A DNA stretch of 64,000 nt from Saprolegnia diclina VS20 (Eukaryota; Oomycota; Saprolegniomycetes; Saprolegniales; Saprolegniaceae), in the NCBI RefSeq assembly GCF_000281045.1, contig NW_008246096.1:464497-528496 (forward strand), in the 5' to 3' direction. Each line of letters opens with the position of its first letter. Positions within the stretch are counted from its first letter, which is position 1. The notes beneath the pieces were generated by a model that saw only the letters and a program-made list of their open reading frames with translations, did not search any database and was not told where the DNA came from. Position numbers and translations under genes: made by a program. This document shows positions 55,305 to 64,000 of this stretch, one piece after another.

Positions 55305-56338
55305 TTACGCGTCACGCTCCAAGTACTCCTGGTCGAAATGATGTATTCTGACGTAGCCGTCCTCGGCGCCGCTCGTGTAGCTCTTGCCATCCGGGTGGAA
55401 CGTGATCGAGTTGATAGGACCGAAGTGGCCCTTGACGCGGCCAAATTCTTCTTCGTACACCTGGTGGAAGAAACGCGCTTCGAACTTGCCGGCACGGCCC
55501 GCCGTGACCGTGACCGTCATGGCTTCCTGACCACCGCCCAAGACGACGTGCTCCTTGGTCGGCGAGATGCTCGCCGAGTTGACCGGGCGATCCGTCTCGT
55601 AGGTCTTGAGCACCTCGAGCGTCTCGACATCCAAAAGCTTGGCCGTGTTGTCCTTCGACGACGTGATCGCAAGCGTCTTGTCCTTGTTGAAGCTCAAGCT
55701 CGTGATAGAGCCGTTGTGAACCTTGTGCTCCGAGATCAAGGCACCCGTCTCCGGGTTGAAGAGCTTGACCATGCCATCTTCACCGGTCGTCAAGATACCC
55801 TCGTTCAACGGCATCCAGTACGCGCCCGTCACGCGGCCCTTGTGGCCGTGCTTGGTGATCGCGAGCTTGGGCTGCGACGACTCTACAGCATCACGAGACA
55901 TAAGTGCCTGCTACAATCGTAGACTCTCGTTCACGTACGCTTCTCGCCGTTCTGCGCAAGGTCGTAGACAAAGACCGTCGCCGGGTTCTCAGCAAACTGA
56001 TCGGCGACCGAGATGAACTGCTTGTCGCCGTGGGCAAAGTTGACGCTACGCGCCGAGCCCGTGTGCGTGAAGCTGAAGAGCTCCTTGCCCGTCTTCAAGT
56101 CCCAGAGCTTGACCGTGGCATCGGCGGCCGCCGTGAGGAGGAACTCGGAGTGGTACGAGATATCGCACGCCCAGACCGCACCCTGGTGGCCGTGGAAGGT
56201 GCCAATGCGCTCGCCGGTCGACGAGTACCAAAGCGACGGGACGTGGTCCTTGGCGACGGTGACGAGAAGATCACCCTCGCGGTTGTGCTTGATCATCGTG
56301 ATCGAGCGCGAGTGGCCCTTGAGCAGGATCGGATGCAT
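55305..56338 (-). CDS. EIF3I: Translation initiation factor eIF3 subunit i (TIF34/TRIP1)
   Basis: Two exons (56338-55939, 55882-55305) with a 56-nt GT...TAG intron give 325 residues, identical in length to the animal protein. It is a seven-bladed WD40 propeller starting MHPILLKGHSRSITMIKHN; blades include WYSSTGERIGTFHGHQGAVW, LWDLKTGKELFSFTHTGSAR, KLFNPETG, KLLDVETLEVLKTY and FGRVKGHFGPINSITFHPDG. It is a subunit of the eIF3 scaffold, bound to eIF3b and eIF3g. Confidence 0.97.
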
Positions 56339-56762
56339 GTTGCTGCGCTAAGTAGACACGGGAACAAGTATGGGCGACTTGCGACTAAAACGCCAACTTG
56401 ACTTGGTTGGTTCAGAGTCCCGTTGCTGCAAAAAATAATGTTTTGCCTTTTTCACGTCTTTTTCACGGGCTACATTGTATTTTACACGTATGTACGTATA
56501 TTAGTACTGAGGTCGAGGCGTGGAAAATACATTTGCACGTGGTTTTCTGGGACAAGCAGCAATAAGCTTTTCAGCATTATTTATTTTAGAGGGATATCAA
56601 TTGCTGCAGTATGTACCTCGCCCTGGCCACGCGCAACATCTTATTTCGGAGCGCGTGACATTTAATACACCGTGATACAAATACTTCGATAATAATTTAA
56701 TTGCAATCAATCCACTGGAAAAGCCTCAAAACGCTGTGTGGTGGTGACAACGGAATTCCACG
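56339..56762. promoter_or_regulatory. Divergent promoter region
   Basis: This is 424 nt between starts at 56338 (-) and 56763 (+). It is AT-rich from about 56430 to 56700. No gene is recognised. Confidence 0.5.
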
Positions 56763-57729
56763 ATGCAGCGCGGACGCAGCCACGAGCGCCGGGACCGGTC
56801 GCGGGACCGCGGGCGCAACTACGACAAGCCCCGTGACCGCTCCAGAGACCGGCGAGACCGCTCCGGCGAGCGCAGGGACAGAGACCGCTCCGGCGACCGG
56901 TCGCGTGCCAACGACCGCTCGCGCGACGACCGACCCCGTGACAACGACCGCCCACGCGATGGGGACCGCCCGCGCGATAGCCGCTCGGGCGATCGTCCTC
57001 GGGACCATGATCGGCCTCGTGATGACCGCGCGGGTGACCGGCCGCGTGAGAACGACCGGCCACGCGAGAGCGAGCGACCGCGCGACATGGGCAACCACAG
57101 CAAATATGGCTCGTCGCGCGACGACAACGGGTACGAAGAAGACGACTACCAACCACCGCAGGAGTCGACGGGACCGTGGGACTCCAAGGCCGAAGCTGAG
57201 AAGGACCCGAACTGGGCTCGCATCTACGTCACGAACTTGCCGGCGGGCACGACCGTCGATGAACTGCAAGGGATCTTTGGCGGTCTCGGCGTCATTGCCA
57301 AGGAGAAGCAGAAGCGCGGCTACAAGGACCAATGGGTACTTCTACCGCACCACCTGCGGATGTCAGAGCATCATCGCCGTCGGTCGTGTACGTAGCCCTG
57401 GAAGATCAAGATCTACACAAACGACGATGGGACGCAAAAGGGCGATGCTGTCATCACGTACGAAGACAGCAACGCGGCGCGCTCGGCGCCCGGCTTCTTC
57501 AACGGTATACCTATCTATCTGCTTGGCTCGACAGGGCTCATATGCTATCCTTGCAGGCAGCGACATTCGTGGTAACACGATCACGGTCGAGCTTGCTGGT
57601 AAGCCAGAGCCGCCTGTCGGTGGCTGGATGGGCGGCCCCGGCGGTGGTCGTGGCGGCGGTCGTGGTGGTGGCGGCGGTGGTCGATACGGCGGCGGCGGTG
57701 GTGGTGGCAGTCGCTACCGACCGTACTAG
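56763..57729 (+). CDS. FET-like RNA-binding protein (RD repeats, RRM, RGG tail)
   Basis: Three exons (56763-57335, 57396-57504, 57557-57729) give 284 residues; introns are 60 nt (TAG) and 52 nt (CAG). Residues 1-115 are an Arg/Asp/Pro low-complexity domain (repeats of RPRDNDRP type). The RRM (about 150-240) has RNP-2 RIYVTNL and a KGDAVITYED RNP-1-like strand with IYTNDDGTQ, as in FUS/TAF15. The C-terminus is a Gly/Arg-rich RGG tail ending RYRPY. FUS-type proteins couple transcription and splicing. There is no RanBP2 zinc finger, so the protein is FET-like rather than a clear orthologue. Confidence 0.92.
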
Positions 57730-58085
57730 TCGCGCCCCGACAACTTCACTACCACAGATGATACGAATAACGCCAATACCCATGTCTCCTATCGTGCCCG
57801 TCCTGTGTCTTCTTCCTACGCCCATGAAGGCTCTTGCGCTAGCCACGTCAACGGCTCGGTCAACGTGTTTGACTGGTTCAAAGGCGGATGATTGCAACAC
57901 TGTTCGAAGCGTATTTAAATTCGTGGTCTGGTGGCATTTTTATAAATAGATGCCGCCTTTTTCTGAAAATAGATAGGACAATGAGTGTGTGGCTCGTATA
58001 ATAATAATCCACGCGACGCAGAAATACGTGGGGCTTGTGCATTTTATCGGTTTAAAATTGGCCACAGAAACCCACGCTGCTTGCG
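57730..58085. promoter_or_regulatory. Intergenic, promoter of CLK-like kinase
   Basis: This is 356 nt between the FET-like stop (57729, +) and the kinase start (58086, +). It is AT-richer around 57900-58020. No gene is recognised. Confidence 0.5.
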
Positions 58086-59769
58086 ATGCGGAGAGACAGC
58101 CGCCGCCGAGACGAGCCGCGCCGCCGGAGCCGCAGTCGGCCACGCCGGTACCATGACCACCACCGCGAGCGACGTAGCAGCCGTGACTACGGAGATCGTC
58201 GGCGCGATGCACGAAGCCGTGATCGCGACTATGATGACCGTCGGCGCGACCACCACCGCAGCCGCAGCCGTGGCCGCCACGCGGACCAGAACCGCCACAC
58301 AAACTACTCGCGCCGACAAGAGCGACGATCGAACTACAGCCCGCGCCGTAGCCGAAGCCACTCGTCGTCGCGCATGACGCATCGCCACTCGCGAAGGATG
58401 CCAAAGGGTGGGCGCAGCGCGAGCACGGACCACGGCCACGAAGGCGTGTGCCGCAGCGACAGTCGCGCGTACAAGGAGAAGAAGCGAAACATGAGTGACG
58501 ACAGCGCGAGCCATGACGACACGATCGGCAGCTACGAAGGCAAGCCGGGCGACTGCATCGACAACCGGTACAAGATCATCAAGGACGCCGGCCTTGGCAC
58601 TTTTGGCCGCGTCGTGCTCTGCCGGGACCTCGACCGCAACGACGAAATCGTTGCGCTCAAGGTCGTGCGCAAGGTCGAGCGATACTCGGACTCGGCCAAG
58701 ATTGAGGCTGCAATCCTCAAGGACGTCAACGAGCGCGACACGAAGAACGCGTCGCTCTGCGTCAAGATGCACCGATGGTACGACCTCGTACCTTCCACTG
58801 TGTCCAATAGCTAACGTCACTTAGGTTTGAGTTTCGCGGTCATGTGGTCCTCGTCTTTGAGACGCTCGGGGGCTCGCTCTACGACTACCTCAAGAAGCAC
58901 GAGTACAAGCCATTTCCAGTTGCCTCTGTGCGCGCGTACGCCTGGCAGCTCCTCACGTCCTTGGTACATCCTCGCTGTTCTACCGTGGATACTACGATCT
59001 TCATTAGTCGTACCTCGAGAGCATCTCGCTCATCCATACCGATCTCAAGCCCGAAAACATCTTGCTCTGCGACGACACCGAAGACCCCGCGTTGGCGCCC
59101 ATGTCGCCCCGGTCGCGCCGCAACCGCCGCTGTATTGTGCCGCCGGCGTCGGACCGCGTCAAGCGTGCGCTTTATCCATATCCAAAGTGCCATCTTATCC
59201 ATATCTTTTGTAGTGATCGACTTTGGTGGCGCGACGTACCAAGACGAAGCCCGCAGCGGCATCATCAACACGCGCCAGTACCGATCGCCTGAAGTCATGC
59301 TGGGCCTCGGGTGGAGCTACCCCTCGGACATTTGGTCCGCGGGCTGCATCATTGCCGAGCTCTACTTGGGCGAACTGCTCTTCTCGACGGTGCGCGATCT
59401 CCATTTTTCTTCTGTCCTATCTGTGAGGATCGGTCGTAGCATGAGAACCTCGAGCACTTGGCGCTCATCGAGCGCTGCATTGCGCCGTTCCCCAAGGAGA
59501 TGGTCGAGCGCGCCGACAAGCAAGCCAAAAAGTACTTTACGTCGACGAGCCAGACGCTGCGCTGGCCCGAGAACGCGGCCTCGCAAGAGAGCATCGACCA
59601 CGTCCGGAAGATGCGGCCGCTGCGCGAGATCATTGCGCCCGAAGACAAGGGCCTCCTCTCGCTCCTCGAAGGCATGCTCACGATGGACCCGGCGCGCCGG
59701 CTCTCGGCGCGCGACGCGCTCCGCCACGACTTCTTCACGGGCATTTCGCTCGACAATTTACATGCGTAA
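58086..59769 (+). CDS. CLK/LAMMER dual-specificity protein kinase
   Basis: Five exons (58086-58777, 58825-58963, 59008-59164, 59214-59389, 59440-59769) give 497 residues; introns are 44-50 nt, all ending TAG. Residues 1-140 are an Arg/Ser/Asp/His-rich domain as in CLKs. The kinase domain has the glycine loop GLGTFGRV (169-176), K192 (VALKVV), the CLK-specific HTDLKPEN (Asp289), L-I-DFG (Asp332), NTRQYRSPEVMLGLGWSYP and SDIWSAGCIIAELYLGELLF. The LAMMER signature is changed: EHLALIER stands where most members have EHLAMMER. CLKs phosphorylate SR splicing factors in the nucleus. The stop lies only 8 nt from that of the convergent OPA3-like gene. Confidence 0.96.
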
Positions 59770-59777
59770 AATGCTGC

Positions 59778-60257
59778 TTATAAAGAATTCGTCTTCCCAT
59801 GCTCGGCCATGACCCCTTGGAGATGCTGGACGTCGTGCTTCTGGCGATGCAGCGCGGTCTCGAGACGGCGGAAGCGCGCTTCCATGGCGAGAAAATCGTC
59901 AAACTCCTTCTCGAGCATCGCCGCGTCCTTGGCCGTGGCCTTGGCCGTGCTTCGCGTAAAGTCGTACGTGATGACGGCCACTGCGACAGCAAAGATGAAG
60001 ACCTCGCCAATGAACTCGGTGCCCCGCTGCAGCGCCTGGTCGTCCGGGAGGTCCTTGACCCGTATCGAGACCCTGGTCATACTCGCGACCTGCACATGCG
60101 AGACGACGTTCCACCGGTGGATGCGCTGGCCCAGAGATGTGCACGCAGCCTTGAGGCGCGGGTGCGACTTGCCGAGCGTCTTGAGCTCATTCGCGATGGG
60201 CTTGGTTAAGAATCGGACGAGCATGCCACCGAGGTTCTCCAGCGGCAGCATGACCAT
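59778..60257 (-). CDS. OPA3: OPA3-like mitochondrial protein
   Basis: Single exon, 159 residues from the Met at 60257 (MVMLPLENLGGMLVRFLTK; Met3 is an alternative). The OPA3 pattern is present: KPIANELKTLGKSHPRLKAA, RIHRWNV, then a conserved helix ELIGE-type GTEFIGEVFIFAVAVAVITY and a C-terminal coiled coil (EKEFDDFLAMEARFRRLETAL). OPA3 is a mitochondrial inner- or outer-membrane protein important for mitochondrial shape. ATTGG boxes lie 58 and about 75 nt upstream. Confidence 0.92.
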   Translation of the reverse strand: MVMLPLENLGGMLVRFLTKPIANELKTLGKSHPRLKAACTSLGQRIHRWNVVSHVQVASMTRVSIRVKDLPDDQALQRGTEFIGEVFIFAVAVAVITYDFTRSTAKATAKDAAMLEKEFDDFLAMEARFRRLETALHRQKHDVQHLQGVMAEHGKTNSL

Positions 60258-60714
60258 GATCGTCGAGGTTCGGCTTGGATACGCAGGTCGACGGAAACAG
60301 AATACTCGCGTCCCATTGGTTAAAATCGAGCACATTGGCTGACGAGCTTGACTTGGCACACGTCCCTTAAGCCATCGAGCAGGCCAGTCGTCAACTGTTA
60401 TACGCCATTTGCGAGCGTCAGGTACATATTCAGAGCAAACGCAGCTTGATTATATGCACACGCGGTAGAGAGGCAGATGATTCTTTGCAGCAAAAATTGC
60501 CGTAGGACACGGGTCGACTCGTAGTTGGGTGATTTTGGACATCGATTTATGGCGAAACCGAGCTTTGGCGAGCGTCCAAAAGCGCACTTTGTCGAGACGT
60601 CGTTCAACCAACCAAATGAACGCAAATAAGATCAACCACCAAGGGTAAGTCCATGGCGGCGCTCGCTTCCTGCCGATGGCTCATGGCGCAGTAGGAATCT
60701 ATACTCGACGGAGC
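60258..60714. promoter_or_regulatory. Divergent promoter region
   Basis: This is 457 nt between starts at 60257 (-) and 60715 (+). ATTGG boxes at 60315 and about 60334 face the OPA3-like gene. No gene is recognised. Confidence 0.5.
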
Positions 60715-62134
60715 ATGAAGCGACCTAGCAACAACTCCAAGAAGGGCGGTGCGAAGGCCAAGGGCGCGCCCGCGGCCAAGAAGGCCAAGGTCAACGACGC
60801 GGCGTTCGATTGGGGCGAGAACAACATTGCGTCCGATGCCGAAGACTCGGAAGACGAGGCCAAGGCGCCGGCCGAGGACGAAGAGGATCCATATGCACAC
60901 GAGACGGCCGACGAGACGCGTGTGCGCCTCGCCAAGGCCTACTTGGGCAAGTTGAAGGACACGATGGACGAAGACGATGGCTCCGACGCCGAGGCCGACG
61001 CGCGCGTCTCTTCGCAGCTGGACCGCGACGTCCAAGAGGCATCCGGGAAGCTCTTTACGCAGGTCGCTGCCAAGTTTTCCGCGTTTGAGTTTGACGAAGA
61101 GTCGTCCAAGTACCTCTCGGGGCACAAGGCGCCCGTGTCGGCCGTCGCCGCGGCGGAAGACGGCAAGACGATCTACTCGGCGGCCAAGGACGGCTCGCTG
61201 CTCAAGTGGTCGCTCTCGGCCGATGGTATCACAAAGGTGCGCATGGAGCTGCCCAAGACCGAGGACGCTGCGAAGGGCAAGAAGGCCGTGCCAGACCACA
61301 AGAAGACGGTGTTGGCGCTCGCTGTGAGCTCAGATGGCAAGTTTGTTGCGTCGGGCGGCGTCGACAAGCTCTTGCATGTCTGGGACAGCGAAACGAGCTC
61401 GCTGCTCGAGAGCTTCTCGGGCCATCGCGATGCGATTTCTGCGCTTGCGTTCCGGAAGAAGTCGCACATGCTCTTCTCTGGGTCGTTTGACCGTACGGTC
61501 AAGCACTGGAACCTCACGGAAATGGGCTATGTCGAGACGCTCTTTGGTCACCAGAACGAAATCACGGGCATCGACTGCCTCCAGAAGGACCGCGTCGTGT
61601 CGTGCGGCCGCGACGCCAGCGTCCGCCTCTGGAAGATCCCGGAAGAGACCCAGCTCGTCTTCCACGGCACGGGCTCGATCGACTGCATCGCCATGGTCAC
61701 GGACGAGTATTATGTGACGGGCGACGACCTCGGTACGTGATGACACATTGTACCGATCGGGGCACTAAGATGGCGCAGGTGCGATTGCGCTCTGGTTCAA
61801 CGGCAAGAAGAAGGCGGCGCACGTCGTCCACGGCGCCCACGGCAAAAAGTGGGTCAGCGCGGTCGCGGTCCTTCCGCGCACGGACCTCGTCGCAACTGGT
61901 TCGTCGGACGGCTTTGTGCGTCTCTGGCGCGCGAACCTCCAGACGCGCAAGCTCGAGCTCGTGGCGTCGATTCCCGTGCCGGGCTTTGTCAACTCGCTCT
62001 CGTTCCCCAAGGACGGCCGGTACCTCGTCGCGGGGGTCGGCAAGGAGCACCGCCTCGGGCGGTGGGAAGTGCAGAAGCAAGCCAAGAACGGCGTCGTCAT
62101 CATTGCGCTGCCGTCGCTCGACGACGACGCGTAA
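60715..62134 (+). CDS. RRP9: U3 snoRNP protein RRP9 (U3-55K), WD40
   Basis: Two exons (60715-61732, 61779-62134) joined by a 46-nt GT...CAG intron give 457 residues. The basic N-terminus (MKRPSNNSKKGGAKAKG) is followed by acidic stretches and the RRP9 hallmark AHETADETRVRLAKAYLGKL. Seven WD40 blades follow (for example GHKAPVSAVAAAEDGKTIYS, GHRDAISALAFRKKSHMLFS, WNLTEMGYVETLFGHQNEIT). RRP9 binds the B/C motif of U3 snoRNA and takes part in early 18S rRNA processing in the nucleolus. Confidence 0.96.
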
Positions 62135-62540
62135 GCTCGACACGAATATGTCGGATTATGTTAGAAAAATAAGAAAGCCCCGCTTTGCATCACCAGTCCC
62201 ACCCTTCCATAGCTGGCGCACGGCAGTGGACTGACTACACGTCGGCTGCTGCGCCTCTGTCTCGGCGGCAATGGAGGACACCGTGCAAACTCATATCGCG
62301 CTACAGCCGTGACCGAAGTACGAGCAGATCGCCCAACAACAACCAAGGTCCTGATCGAAGCGGCTTCAAGCCGCGCTTGGTGCGACCTTGGTGGTCCCGC
62401 TAGTTAGTATCGAGTGTCATTCCTTTTGTTTTGCTGCATCCACATGCGACAACAGGAGGACTTACGAGTGTGCACTTGGTGAAAAGTCAATGTACAAGCT
62501 TGTACCATCCTAACATGTTGTCCTAGTGTTATAACGTCGA
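62135..62540. other. Convergent intergenic region
   Basis: This is 406 nt between stops at 62134 (+) and 62541 (-). A short inverted GCGGCTTCAAGCCGC hairpin lies at about 62360-62374. No gene is recognised. Confidence 0.5.
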
Positions 62541-63536
62541 CTACATCGGGTTGTCGTCCCAGCACAGCGTTCGCTTGTCGTACGAGGCCGAGAGCGACGA
62601 CTCGCGGTGGGCGCGACTCGATAGGACGCGGACGTGCGGCGCCTCGTGGATCGAGACGGCGAGCGTCGATGGGTCGACTTGCGGGTGCACGATCTTTGCG
62701 ATCCGGAACGCGCCGTCGCCGTTGTGCTCGAGAACCACAAACTCGGCGTTGTGGAAGTTTTCGAGCGCTTCGTACTCGGCGATCGTGTACCGAAAGTAGC
62801 GCATGAGGAGGATGCGGATCGTGACGCCGTGCGCGACGAGCACGTAGTTTTGCTCGGCCTTGCGCATGAACATGCGATGGAGCGACTCGAGGAAGGACGA
62901 GATGCGGTCGTAGACATCTAGTGCACAAGTACTCTGAGCACTCCTCCTTGTGATGATAATGGCAGCATTCTCGTTGTCGTACCGGCCGGCGACTCGCCGC
63001 TCGGGAAGCGATAAAAGAAGCCGCCAAACTTGCGGCGCTGGATTTTGCATTCGCGGATCTGGTCGGGATTTTGAAAGTTGCCAAAGTCCTGCTCGCGGAT
63101 GCGCGGCTCCTCGGTCCATGGGATGTTCGCTGCGGCGTCGCCCCACGCCGCCATGATCTCTTCAAAGGTCTCAATCGTGCGCGTGCACGGCGACACGATG
63201 CAGCGCTACGGGTGTAGGATCAGAGACGACGAGCGCAGCCGCCGCTAGGAAGGGTCGTACCATGGACTCGTCGCCGATGATGGCCTTGATGGCCTCGCCC
63301 GCAGCCCGCGCCTGGCGCTTCCCGAGGTCCGTCAATGGCATCGCGTTGTCGGGCACGTCGCGGTACAAGACCGGGTTGACGTTGCCTTCGCTCTGGCCAT
63401 GGCGCACGAGAATGATGCGGTGGGGCAGCTTCTTGCGGTTGCGGCTGCGCGTGCATCTTCGCGAACTCCAGATGCGCGTGAGGAGGAGTGTGATCGCGAC
63501 GGACGCGGCGACAACAGCAAGGTCCTTGGCGCCCAT
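62541..63536 (-). CDS. Membrane-anchored histidine phosphatase (phosphoglycerate mutase-like)
   Basis: Three exons (63536-63261, 63205-62983, 62917-62541) give 291 residues; introns are 55 and 65 nt, both ending TAG. An N-terminal TM helix (LAVVAASVAITLLLT, 6-20) precedes the catalytic IILVRHGQSEGN (His46). Other conserved parts are LTDLGKRQARAAG, SPCTRTIETFEEI, EEPRIREQDFGNFQN and the second catalytic His in VLVAHGVTIRILLM. This is the broad RHG superfamily; the DFGNFQN segment resembles fungal and plant PGAM-like phosphatases. The substrate is unknown. Confidence 0.93.
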
Positions 63537-64000
63537 GGCAAAAAATTAAATACGCGAAAACCGCCGGCTCCATACAAACGCACAAAGAACCGACGGCCAC
63601 GCATTTATATTTATTTACACGGGTCATTAGGGCACGCCGGAAGCATGGAGGAACATGCAACGCTTGTGGTAGGTTGACGCTTGCGCCATGTACATCACAG
63701 ACCCATCCCACAGCAAAACATTGCATCGCGTCTTGAAGAGGTTGCTTGAAGCAGAGATCGTCGCCGTCGAGGCCGCAGCGACATGCGGCGTGAGTCGCCT
63801 TCAAGCCGAGGACAACAGGATGAGACTGCGAGCTTCTATGCGGGCGGTCCAGTCCACATCGTGGATAGCAAGCCGGCGTCTTTGTGTCTCTTGTTCAAGA
63901 CGTGGCGAATGGCGCCGCTACAGCCACGACGGCGGGGCTATGATGCCGGTACCTCGTGTCCAGCCTGCTACCTACTACCTTGGCCACTTCATGGGCTCAG
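63537..64000. other. Window edge upstream of the phosphatase gene
   Basis: This is 464 nt upstream of the phosphatase start (63536, -). Only short unconvincing frames occur. Nothing further is recognised. Confidence 0.5.

Noticed and set aside
62360-62374. Palindromic GCGGCTTCAAGCCGC as a tRNA arm
   Set aside because: No cloverleaf, anticodon arm or A/B box could be built around it; at best a small hairpin.
1-64000. CRISPR arrays, bacterial operons, insertion sequences, integrated virus
   Set aside because: No regularly spaced repeats, transposase or polymerase-like genes, or terminal repeats were seen; spliced genes throughout indicate a eukaryotic nuclear region.

Overview
The window is nuclear DNA of a flagellate eukaryote and best fits an oomycete, probably of the Saprolegnia/Achlya/Aphanomyces type. 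No database search was possible, so this placement is an inference. It rests on tightly packed genes, GC-rich coding sequence, 63 introns that I could place at only 41-65 nt each (53 end in TAG, 9 in CAG, 1 in AAG, and donors are mostly GTACG-like), CCAAT/ATTGG boxes close to many start codons, and genes for motile flagella (outer-arm dynein, CCDC61/VFL3). Exons were joined by hand. In every multi-exon model the exons add up to a whole number of codons. I see no tRNA, rRNA, transposon, CRISPR array or bacterial operon.

Layout, left to right. 1-5 kb: a secreted Gly/Tyr-repeat and Cys-containing membrane-anchored protein (-) and ribosomal protein L9 (+). 5-16 kb: a small multi-helix membrane protein (-), a coiled-coil protein (+), a 16-exon BK/Slo-type cation channel (-), a methyltransferase-like protein (+), a membrane metallophosphoesterase (-) and an ABHD17-like hydrolase (-). 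16-22.5 kb: a diflavin reductase (+), a 63-residue PET117-like protein (-), SLX9-like (-) and an ankyrin/FYVE-like protein (+). 22.9-36.9 kb: one axonemal outer-arm (gamma, DNAH5/8-type) dynein heavy chain of 4582 residues (-), head to head with CCDC61/VFL3 (+). 39.5-46 kb: a four-TM/ankyrin/double-TIR protein (-) and a GRDP-like protein with a Gly/Cys tail (-). 46.5-64 kb: a signal-peptide-peptidase-like protease, a PPAT-domain protein, an MEA1-like acidic protein, DPH4, a V-ATPase S1/Voa1-like subunit, CHMP2/VPS2, MOB4, eIF3i, a FET-like RRM/RGG protein, a CLK/LAMMER kinase, OPA3-like, RRP9 and a histidine phosphatase.

Most genes are housekeeping and unrelated in function. The clear functional pair is dynein and CCDC61: a flagellar motor and a basal-body protein that share a 417-nt divergent promoter containing a repeated element. 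The two most unusual proteins are the membrane ankyrin protein with one catalytic-looking and one Glu-to-Gln TIR domain (39515-42852), and the BK-like channel whose selectivity filter has Val at both positions normally held by Gly (7952-11681). A palindromic TATCCGGATA-type motif recurs in several promoters.
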